Part shown: piece after piece, positions 1 to 5,236 of the stretch
How positions within the stretch are numbered: the first letter of the stretch is position 1
Layout: each line of letters begins with the position of its first letter
NCBI GenBank assembly: GCA_934281565.1
Contig: CAKQXI010000148.1
Span: 1 to 5,573 of the forward strand
DNA: 5,573 bases
DNA from: an uncultured Prevotella sp.
GTDB lineage: Bacteria; Bacteroidota; Bacteroidia; Bacteroidales; Bacteroidaceae
Reading direction: 5' to 3'
Position numbers and translations under genes: made by a program
Notes under the pieces: generated by a model
What the model was told of the DNA's origin: nothing
Database searches by the model: none
Seen by the model: only the letters and a program-made list of their open reading frames with translations

Positions 1-54
1 GTCTTGCAGGTTCATGTTCATTTTCCAGTTACCTGCTACAATTTTCTTTCTCAT
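1..54 (-). CDS. tpiA: Triosephosphate isomerase, N-terminal fragment (continues beyond window)
   Basis: The last 18 codons before the window edge read MRKKIVAGNWKMNMNLQD. This is the conserved first strand of triosephosphate isomerase, with the active-site Asn (N9) and Lys (K11) in the GNWKMN motif. The enzyme interconverts dihydroxyacetone phosphate and glyceraldehyde 3-phosphate in cytoplasmic glycolysis and gluconeogenesis. ATG 54 would be the normal start of a free enzyme. In this sequence the codons before it belong to the same open frame as the DoxX-like protein, so the domain may be made as a C-terminal fusion, as a free protein from ATG 54, or both. The bases just before ATG 54 are AT-rich like an ordinary Bacteroidota intergenic gap, with no clear promoter. 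The identification rests on a short but very characteristic motif and on the gene order I recall from Bacteroides. Confidence 0.8.
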   Translation of the reverse strand, partial: MRKKIVAGNWKMNMNLQD

Positions 55-1374
55 TTTTCTTTTCTTTTTAAAAGTTGATATTATTTTATTAGAATTCTCT
101 TTTTCTTTTATCCAGTTGGACCATGCCCAAAGGCGGTCGGCGATAGTGAGGATTACGAGTGGCAGTATGAACCACAGTACAATCTTGAGTATCTTGCTGG
201 GTATGTTGTCGGCTGGCATCTTGCCAAGCTCGCTTTTCGACAATGGTGCTGCCAGCAACTGTGCCGTTGGCAGGGAGTTGTGACTCCATTTCCGTATGAT
301 GGTGCCTCCTTTTAGGAGCATAAGCCCAGGGTTGCTGCGTATCATCGTCTTTAAAGTGGTGGCATCAGTCGTGTAGAATGGGTATTCCGCACCCGTGATG
401 TCTTGCCACTTTCTGATGTCTTTTTCGTCACTTGCCGTTAGGCATAGAAAGGCGTATCCGTGGTCTTGGGCATATTCGTATATCTGGTCTATGTCCCCAA
501 AGTTAGAGTCGTCCGCCTTTGCCAATGACGGTGATATTAACAAGAACGTGTATCCCTTGTTCCCAAGGACTTCTTGTGTCTTGTCTTCCCCGGTCTTCCT
601 GTCTTCTATGGAGAAGTCATGGATTGGCGGTATATACCCTTCTTCCGTCTGGACGGTCTTGCTGTCAATGAACTTCCATGTGGAATCGGGGTAATTGTCG
701 AGTGTGAACTCTTTCTGCTGTCCGTCTTTTTCTAAGATGAAAGTTGTCTCGAACTGAGGTTGCTTGGCTCCTGCAGGTATTTCCATGCCTTTCTCAATGT
801 TGGCACCGATATGGTAAGGACGGAAATCGAATGCAGGCAAGTCCCATAGGCTCCATGCACTTAGTGCGACGGAAAAGAGGATGGTATAGTTGATGACAAT
901 CCATTGCGTGGACTTGGAGATGAACCTCACCATCCTTAGTGGTGTCCTCCATAACAAGATGGCGATGGCAAGAAGAATGATGTTCTTCCCCAATGTCTGT
1001 CCATTGGTGAGCTTGATGGCATCGCCGAAGCAACCGCAGTCTTTTACCGGATTGCTGATGAAAATCCAGATGGTGACGAGGGTCATCACTGTCATCACGA
1101 ATAGGCAAATCTTGGTGACTTGTCGCCTACGAATGGCAAATAGGAGGAAGATACCTATCGAAAGTTCCAATGTGGAGAGTGCGACGGAAACGATGAGCGT
1201 AGCCCAGTCGGGGAAAAAGCCATTTAGGTGCAAGGCTTGTAAGTAATCGGCAATCTTGTATTGGGTGCCAAGAGGGTCTATTGCCTTGACATATCCAGAG
1301 AATATGAAGGTAATAGCCATGATCAATCTTCCAAGATTGATGCAACTCTGTTTTATCGTATTGCCAACGTTCAC
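1..1374 (-). CDS. DoxX/MauE-like membrane protein with periplasmic thioredoxin-like domain, in frame with TpiA (3' partial)
   Basis: I translated the reverse frame codon by codon; it is open from GTG 1374 to base 1 (458 codons). About five hydrophobic segments come first (roughly residues 12-32, 58-80, 90-108, 128-142, 158-177). A CGCFGD motif (C113, C115) lies between the third and fourth, as in DoxX/MauE-type proteins. Residues about 180-390 resemble a thioredoxin-like domain without a CxxC pair (GYTFLLISPS, then NPGLMLLKGGT). A last membrane helix lies near 396-416. Positive loops (RRRQ, WRTPLR) suggest a cytoplasmic N terminus, a periplasmic thioredoxin-like domain and a cytoplasmic C-terminal tail. 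It resembles the Bacteroides BT_3928-type protein, whose function I do not know. No stop occurs before the TpiA start at residue 441. GTG 1374 is chosen because an in-frame TAA lies just upstream and ATG 1320 would cut into the first helix. It follows the DUF1599 gene by 32 nt. Confidence 0.8.
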   Translation of the reverse strand, partial: MNVGNTIKQSCINLGRLIMAITFIFSGYVKAIDPLGTQYKIADYLQALHLNGFFPDWATLIVSVALSTLELSIGIFLLFAIRRRQVTKICLFVMTVMTLVTIWIFISNPVKDCGCFGDAIKLTNGQTLGKNIILLAIAILLWRTPLRMVRFISKSTQWIVINYTILFSVALSAWSLWDLPAFDFRPYHIGANIEKGMEIPAGAKQPQFETTFILEKDGQQKEFTLDNYPDSTWKFIDSKTVQTEEGYIPPIHDFSIEDRKTGEDKTQEVLGNKGYTFLLISPSLAKADDSNFGDIDQIYEYAQDHGYAFLCLTASDEKDIRKWQDITGAEYPFYTTDATTLKTMIRSNPGLMLLKGGTIIRKWSHNSLPTAQLLAAPLSKSELGKMPADNIPSKILKIVLWFILPLVILTIADRLWAWSNWIKEKENSNKIISTFKKKRKMRKKIVAGNWKMNMNLQD

Positions 1375-1406
1375 AATCGTGTCTTCTCTTATACCTTAGT
1401 TATATG

Positions 1407-1973
1407 TTAAGCATGACTTTCCGAGTCTTGTTCCTGGAGCTTGATGGCACCAAACACGGCATAGTTGATGATGTCCATATAGTTGGCATCGATGCCCTCG
1501 GAAACGAGCGTTTCCCCATGAATGTCCTCTATTTCCTTGATACGCTGTATCTTGGTGAGGATGAAGTCAGTATAGCTGCTGACCCTCATGGAACGCCATG
1601 CCTCGTCGTAGTCATGGTTTTTCTTCTGCATCAGCAAGAGTGCTTCCTTGGCATGCTGGTCATATAGCGACATGGCTTCATCAGGCGTGATGTCCACTTC
1701 ATCGACAAACTTTTTCTGGAGTTGTATGATGCCAACGATGCCATAGTTGATGAGGGCGATGAACTCAGGACGGATGCCTTCGCCGACAAGTGACTCTTTC
1801 TTTATCTCAAGAGAACGGATGCGCTTTGCCTTGATATATAGCTGGTCGGTCAAGGACGAGGGGCGCAGAATTCTCCATGAAGCCCCATAGTCATGCAGCT
1901 TCTTTTGGAACAGCGTCCTGCATTCATCCATGACAGCCTTGAACTGCTTTTCTGTTTTTGATAAATCCACCAT
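1407..1973 (-). CDS. Tandem DUF1599-domain protein
   Basis: The 188-residue protein consists of two copies of one domain. Repeat 1 (about residues 10-86) and repeat 2 (about 101-180) share the pattern KKxHDY, then WRxxR, SSxTD, K..RI, LVxEGI, INY and a final LQ (KKLHDY 24-29 and KKNHDY 117-122; INY 75-77 and 169-171). This matches the DUF1599 family of Bacteroidota. Pfam has, as I recall, linked the domain to nucleotide modification, but the biochemical role here is unknown. It has no signal peptide or membrane segment, so it is probably cytoplasmic. The frame is open to an ATG at 2006, but the -7 promoter element lies between that ATG and the one at 1973. I therefore take 1973, which gives a short leader. 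It is the first gene of a minus-strand operon with the DoxX-like gene and tpiA. Confidence 0.85.
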   Translation of the reverse strand: MVDLSKTEKQFKAVMDECRTLFQKKLHDYGASWRILRPSSLTDQLYIKAKRIRSLEIKKESLVGEGIRPEFIALINYGIVGIIQLQKKFVDEVDITPDEAMSLYDQHAKEALLLMQKKNHDYDEAWRSMRVSSYTDFILTKIQRIKEIEDIHGETLVSEGIDANYMDIINYAVFGAIKLQEQDSESHA

Positions 1974-1992
1974 AATATGTTTAAAAATCGCT

Positions 1993-2025
1993 GCAAATTT
2001 ACGCATTTCTTATGAAATAACCAAA
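1993..2025 (-). promoter_or_regulatory. Bacteroidota-type promoter for the DUF1599-DoxX-tpiA operon
   Basis: On the minus strand, TTTG (plus positions 2022-2025) is followed after 20 nt by TAAATTTGC (2001-1993). This matches the primary sigma factor pattern of Bacteroidota, TTTG at about -33 and TAnnTTTG at about -7. Transcription would start near 1988, leaving roughly 15 nt before ATG 1973. The element lies inside the frame extended from ATG 2006, which argues against that longer start. Confidence 0.75.
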
Positions 2026-2115
2026 AAAATATGTTTATTATTTGTTTTGTGGACGAGCACAAGCGAGAATTTATGAATTGGCAGTAAGATGCCTTTTATC
2101 GGAGAGGAGGTAAAC

Positions 2116-2159
2116 TTGGTGCGGAGTTGGTACGGAGAAGGTACGGAGTTGATACGGAG
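2116..2159. repeat. Four tandem 11-bp repeats in the divergent intergenic region
   Basis: Four back-to-back units read TTGGTGCGGAG (2116-2126), TTGGTACGGAG (2127-2137), AAGGTACGGAG (2138-2148) and TTGATACGGAG (2149-2159). The core GGTACGGAG is nearly constant, while the first two bases alternate between TT and AA. The array lies between the two divergent promoters, about 50 nt upstream of the cca -33 element and about 90 nt from the DUF1599 -33 element. A period of 11 bp is close to one helical turn, so a protein bound to successive units would sit on one face of the DNA. It could equally be a dispersed intergenic repeat with no regulatory role. No coding frame is supported here. Confidence 0.8.
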
Positions 2160-2208
2160 AAAGTGTGTCTGGAATATGGGGCGTAATGGCAAAAAACAGT
2201 GTGTTTAT

Positions 2209-2240
2209 TTTGTTTTTCCCTCTTTTTTCCGTAACTTTGC
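2209..2240 (+). promoter_or_regulatory. Bacteroidota-type promoter for cca
   Basis: TTTG (2209-2212) is followed after 19 nt by TAACTTTGC (2232-2240), an excellent match to the Bacteroidota TTTG / TAnnTTTG pattern. Transcription would begin near 2246, about a dozen bases before ATG 2259, so the mRNA leader is very short. Confidence 0.8.
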
Positions 2241-2258
2241 ACCCGCAAAAATAGAAAG

Positions 2259-3683
2259 ATGAGAAGATTATCCAATGAAGATTTAGCAAAATTACTCGAT
2301 AAGGACATATTCCACAAGATTTCAGAGGCGGCTGATTCGCTGCATTTGGAATGTTATGTCGTAGGTGGATATGTGCGTGACTTGTTCTTGGAACGCCCCT
2401 CCAATGATATTGATGTTGTCGTGGTGGGCAGTGGTATTCAGGTGGCAGATGCTTTGAAAAAGACCTTGGGCAAGAAAGCGCATATCTCGGTATTCCGTAA
2501 TTTTGGCACAGCACAAGTGAAATATCAGGACACCGAGGTGGAGTTTGTCGGTGCCCGCAAGGAGAGTTATAGCCATAATTCTCGTAAGCCTCATGTGGAG
2601 GACGGTACGTTGGAAGACGACCAGAATCGGCGTGACTTTACCATCAATGCCATGGCTGTTTGCTTGAATGCCGACCGCTTTGGCGAACTTGTCGACCCAT
2701 TTGATGGTATCTATGATTTGGAGGATGGCATAGTCGCTACTCCTTTGGACCCAGATATTACTTTCTCCGACGACCCTTTGAGAATGATGCGCTGCGTGCG
2801 TTTTGCCACTCAGCTCAACTTCCAGATAGAGCCAGAGACTTACAAGGCGCTTGCTCGCAATGCCGACCGCTTGAAGATTATCAGTGGTGAGCGCATTGCC
2901 GACGAGATGAACAAGATTATGCTTTCCAAGCATCCAAGCAGTGGTTTCTATTATTTGAAAGATACGGGCTTGCTTAACATCATCATGCCTGAGCTATGTG
3001 TGATGGATGTGGTGGAAAGTCGCAATGGTCGTGCTCATAAGAACAACTATGAGCATACGATGGAGGTGCTGGAGAATGTTTGTCGCAATTCAGACAACCT
3101 CTGGTTGCGATGGGCGGCGTTGCTTCATGACATAGGAAAGCCAAGAAGCAAGCGCTGGGACCCTGTCGCTGGGTGGACTTTCTATGGTCATAATGTGGTT
3201 GGTGCAAAGATGGTGCCAGCAATGTTCCGCCGTATGAAGCAACCCATGGATGCAAAGATGAAGTATGTGCAGAAGTTGGTGGAACTTCATATGCGTCCTA
3301 TCGCCATCTCGGATGAGGAAGTTACGGACAGTGCTGTTCGCCGACTTCTGAATGATGCTGGGGATGACATCAACGACTTGATGACCCTGTGTGAGGCGGA
3401 CATTACCAGCAAGAACGAACAGCGTAAGAAACGCTTCTTGGATAATTTCCGTATTGTCCGTGAGAAGTTGGTGGACTTGCAAGAACGTGACTACAAGCGT
3501 CTTCTCCAACCTTGTATCGATGGCAATGAAATCATGGAAATGTTCCATCTTGGACCGTCAAGGGAAGTGGGTACGTTGAAGCAAACTTTAAAAGATGCTG
3601 TGCTGGATAACAAAGTGCCTAATGAGCGTGAGCCATTGATGCAGCTCTTGATGCAAAAAGCAAAGCAGATGAAGCTGATTTAG
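2259..3683 (+). CDS. cca: tRNA nucleotidyltransferase (CCA-adding type) with HD domain
   Basis: The enzyme adds or repairs the 3' CCA end of tRNAs in the cytoplasm, using CTP and ATP without a nucleic acid template. The 474-residue protein begins with a polymerase-beta-type nucleotidyltransferase head: GGYVRD at 36-41 and the metal-binding carboxylates D50 and D52 in NDID. RRDFTINAM follows at 124-132, and DDPLR at 171-175 corresponds to the nucleotide-selecting EDxxR motif of class II enzymes. An HD-type domain follows, with H266, HD at 290-291 in LLHDIGKP, and H311. This head plus HD layout fits bacterial class II CCA enzymes. Close relatives include A-adding enzymes and poly(A) polymerase, so the exact specificity is inferred. 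ATG 2259 fits the promoter about 20 nt upstream. The gene is divergent from the DUF1599 operon and appears to be transcribed alone. Confidence 0.92.
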   Translation: MRRLSNEDLAKLLDKDIFHKISEAADSLHLECYVVGGYVRDLFLERPSNDIDVVVVGSGIQVADALKKTLGKKAHISVFRNFGTAQVKYQDTEVEFVGARKESYSHNSRKPHVEDGTLEDDQNRRDFTINAMAVCLNADRFGELVDPFDGIYDLEDGIVATPLDPDITFSDDPLRMMRCVRFATQLNFQIEPETYKALARNADRLKIISGERIADEMNKIMLSKHPSSGFYYLKDTGLLNIIMPELCVMDVVESRNGRAHKNNYEHTMEVLENVCRNSDNLWLRWAALLHDIGKPRSKRWDPVAGWTFYGHNVVGAKMVPAMFRRMKQPMDAKMKYVQKLVELHMRPIAISDEEVTDSAVRRLLNDAGDDINDLMTLCEADITSKNEQRKKRFLDNFRIVREKLVDLQERDYKRLLQPCIDGNEIMEMFHLGPSREVGTLKQTLKDAVLDNKVPNEREPLMQLLMQKAKQMKLI

Positions 3684-3768
3684 GCTTTCTTTTAATAGAA
3701 AACTCTAAATACAGAATAATTTTTGTTAAAAACTATGATGGTGAGTGATATGTTTGCCATAATATTCG

Positions 3769-3777
3769 TAATTTTGC
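3769..3777 (+). promoter_or_regulatory. -7 promoter element for the RND efflux operon
   Basis: TAATTTTGC matches the Bacteroidota -7 element TAnnTTTG and sits in the same GTAAnTTTGCA context as the other two promoters in the window. The only nearby TTTG (3753-3756) is 12 nt away, too close for the usual spacing of about 19-21, so the -33 region is poor. A weak -33 may mean activator-dependent expression. Transcription would start near 3783, leaving about 128 nt before the adaptor start. Confidence 0.6.
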
Positions 3778-3782
3778 AGCGT

Positions 3783-3910
3783 CAAAACTCAAAGTAGTCT
3801 TAGAGTTTCCTAAATAAAGACATAGTCTTGTGTGGTTTTGATTAGGTGAGAGGCAAGAGAGCCTCTTTGTTTTATAAAGTATAATAATTATAATTAATAT
3901 AAAAATAGGT
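3783..3910 (+). promoter_or_regulatory. Structured mRNA leader upstream of the RND adaptor gene
   Basis: Downstream of the -7 element there is no gene and no ATG until 3911. The leader can form three stem-loops in order: AAACTC (3785-3790) with GAGTTT (3803-3808); AAGAC (3817-3821) with GTCTT (3825-3829); and AGAGGC (3849-3854) with GCCTCT (3861-3866) followed by a T-rich run. TAGTCTT occurs twice (3795-3801 and 3823-3829), so AAGAC could pair with either copy. This allows two exclusive folds, as in an attenuator. No known riboswitch class is recognised. The last 35 nt are almost pure A/T, usual for a Bacteroidota translation start region. The start coordinate is an estimate. Confidence 0.45.
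3849..3873 (+). terminator. Terminator-like hairpin inside the efflux leader
   Basis: A 6-bp stem AGAGGC/GCCTCT with a 6-nt loop (AAGAGA) is followed by TTGTTTT, the form of a weak intrinsic terminator. It lies downstream of the predicted promoter and about 38 nt before the adaptor start codon. It may therefore stop part of the operon's transcription, or define a short RNA of about 90 nt. It could also terminate readthrough from cca, which has no better terminator after its stop. Confidence 0.5.
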
Positions 3911-5122
3911 ATGAAGATTAAAAACGTTTTGTTTGTTGCAGCTCTTGCAGCTATCGCAACTTTGACATCATGTGGTGGAAGCAAAAAAGGTGGTCTGCCT
4001 AACTTCGGCGACGATGAGTTCGCAGTTAGCACCATCGGTACTTCTAATGCAGCTTTGCAGACCACATATCCTGCTACTATCAAGGGTATTCAGGATGTAG
4101 AGGTTCGCCCAAAGGTATCTGGTTTTATCACCAAGGTTTATGTACATGAGGGTCAGACCGTTTCAGCAGGTCAGGTGCTGTTCACCATTGATAGTGAGAC
4201 TTATCAGGCAGCAGTTCGCCAGTGTGCTGCGGCAGTCAATACAGCTAAAGCTCAGTTGAATACAGCTAAGTTAACCTACCAGAACAACAAGAAATTGTTC
4301 GATAACCATGTCATTGGTCAGTATGAGCTTTCTACGGCAGCCAACAGTTATGCTACTGCACAGGCTCAGGTGGCTCAGGCTCAGGCTTCCTTGGCTTCAG
4401 CTCGTGAGCAGTTGGCTTGGTGCAATGTGAAAAGCCCATCTGCTGGTGTCGTAGGTAGTCTTCCTTTCAAGGAGGGTGCTTTGGTCAGTGCTTCTGGTCA
4501 GGCTTTGACTACTGTTTCTAACATCAGCACCATGGAAGTATTCTTCTCTCTCCCTGAGACTCAAATCCTTGACATGACCAAGAGCAAGGGTAGTATGCAG
4601 GCAGCTATCGCTGCATTCCCTGCCGTTAAGTTGCAACTCGCAGACGGTACTATCTATAATCACTCAGGAAAAGTTGTCAAGATGAGTGGTGTCATCGATG
4701 CTTCTACTGGTTCTGTTTCTCTTATCGCACACTTCGCTAATCCTGAGAAGTTGTTAAAGAGTGGTGGTGCTGGTCAGATTGTCATCCCTAATGACGACAA
4801 CAATGCTATCGTTATCCCACAAGAGGCTTGTACTCAGGTACAGGACAAGATTTTCGTATATGCCGTAACCAAGGACAACAAGGTGAAATATACCGAGATT
4901 AAGGTGAACCCACAAGACGATGGCAAGAACTACATCGTAACTTCTGGTCTTCACGTTGGCGACCGCATCGTAGTGAAAGGTATCACCAAGTTGACCGATG
5001 GTATGCAAATCAAGCCTATCACCGTGGAGCGTTACAACCAGAAGATTGCCGAGGCAGCTAAGTTGGCTGAGACCCAGGGCAACGCTCACGACTTCGCAAC
5101 AACCATGAGCGGCAAGAAGTAA
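3911..5122 (+). CDS. RND efflux periplasmic adaptor subunit (membrane fusion lipoprotein)
   Basis: The 403-residue protein is the periplasmic bridge of a tripartite RND exporter, linking the inner-membrane pump to an outer-membrane channel. A signal peptide ends in the lipobox LTSC, with lipidated Cys at 21 followed by GG. The two lipoyl half-motifs lie near residues 62-95 (VRPKVSGFITKVYVHEGQTV) and 172-205. Between them is an Ala/Gln-rich alpha-helical hairpin (about 97-170). A beta-barrel region (about 206-292) and a membrane-proximal domain (about 296-372) follow. Order and length match AcrA/MexA-type adaptors. ATG 3911 gives the complete signal peptide. The pump gene follows after an unusually long 114-nt gap filled by an AT-rich repeat element. 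The substrate cannot be deduced. Codon use looks more biased toward presumably preferred codons than in the minus-strand operon, which may indicate strong expression. Confidence 0.93.
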   Translation: MKIKNVLFVAALAAIATLTSCGGSKKGGLPNFGDDEFAVSTIGTSNAALQTTYPATIKGIQDVEVRPKVSGFITKVYVHEGQTVSAGQVLFTIDSETYQAAVRQCAAAVNTAKAQLNTAKLTYQNNKKLFDNHVIGQYELSTAANSYATAQAQVAQAQASLASAREQLAWCNVKSPSAGVVGSLPFKEGALVSASGQALTTVSNISTMEVFFSLPETQILDMTKSKGSMQAAIAAFPAVKLQLADGTIYNHSGKVVKMSGVIDASTGSVSLIAHFANPEKLLKSGGAGQIVIPNDDNNAIVIPQEACTQVQDKIFVYAVTKDNKVKYTEIKVNPQDDGKNYIVTSGLHVGDRIVVKGITKLTDGMQIKPITVERYNQKIAEAAKLAETQGNAHDFATTMSGKK

Positions 5123-5123
5123 T

Positions 5124-5229
5124 ATAATTAATAATGTATAATGTATAATTAATAAGCATCACGGCATCCATGAATGATATGTATGCTGCGGGCATGAATT
5201 ATTAATTATTAATTATTAATTCTTAATTA
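5124..5229. repeat. AT-rich inverted element built from 7-bp repeats between adaptor and pump genes
   Basis: Right after the adaptor stop codon come five consecutive 7-mers starting with ATAA: ATAATTA (5124-5130), ATAATGT twice (5131-5144), ATAATTA (5145-5151) and ATAAGCA (5152-5158). The right arm has AATTATT three times (5197-5217), AATTCTT (5218-5224) and a partial AATTA. AATTATT is the reverse complement of a rotation of ATAATTA, so the arms are inverted copies of one heptamer array. The more GC-rich core between them includes an imperfect palindrome, GCATCCAT (5164-5171) with ATGTATGC (5179-5186). The layout resembles a small palindromic or MITE-like intergenic element. There is no coding frame and no TAnnTTTG promoter motif inside. 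Confidence 0.7.
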
Positions 5230-5236
5230 AACCAAT

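Noticed and set aside
14..1246. Plus-strand open frames at 14-283, 395-694 and 890-1246
   Set aside because: They lie antisense to the DoxX-like gene, whose minus-strand translation gives coherent membrane helices and conserved motifs. The plus-strand products show no recognisable domain.
1974..2006. ATG 2006 as start of the DUF1599 gene
   Set aside because: A strong -7 promoter element lies between it and ATG 1973, and the first DUF1599 repeat is complete from 1973.
2080..2098. Small hairpin GGCA/TGCC followed by a T run, as a possible terminator
   Set aside because: The stem is only 4 bp, and no gene ends here in either direction, because the flanking genes are divergent.
2116..2159. CRISPR-like array
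   Set aside because: The 11-bp units are directly adjacent with no spacers and are far shorter than CRISPR repeats.
2071..2933. Minus-strand open frames 2071-2514 and 2322-2933, antisense to the start of cca
   Set aside because: The cca frame carries all catalytic motifs of its family. The antisense frames run over the 11-bp repeats and promoter and have no plausible domain.
3684..3702. Terminator right after cca (TTTCT...AGAAA)
   Set aside because: The stem is about 5 bp of nearly all A/T with no proper T tract after it, too weak to call.
3733..4083. Minus-strand open frame across the efflux leader and adaptor start
   Set aside because: It is antisense to the adaptor signal peptide and covers the promoter and leader. 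Its apparent hydrophobic stretch comes from the AT-rich leader.
5123..5236. Separate promoter for the RND pump in the adaptor-pump gap
   Set aside because: No TAnnTTTG element is present. The AT-rich heptamers resemble a sigma70 -10 box only by base composition.
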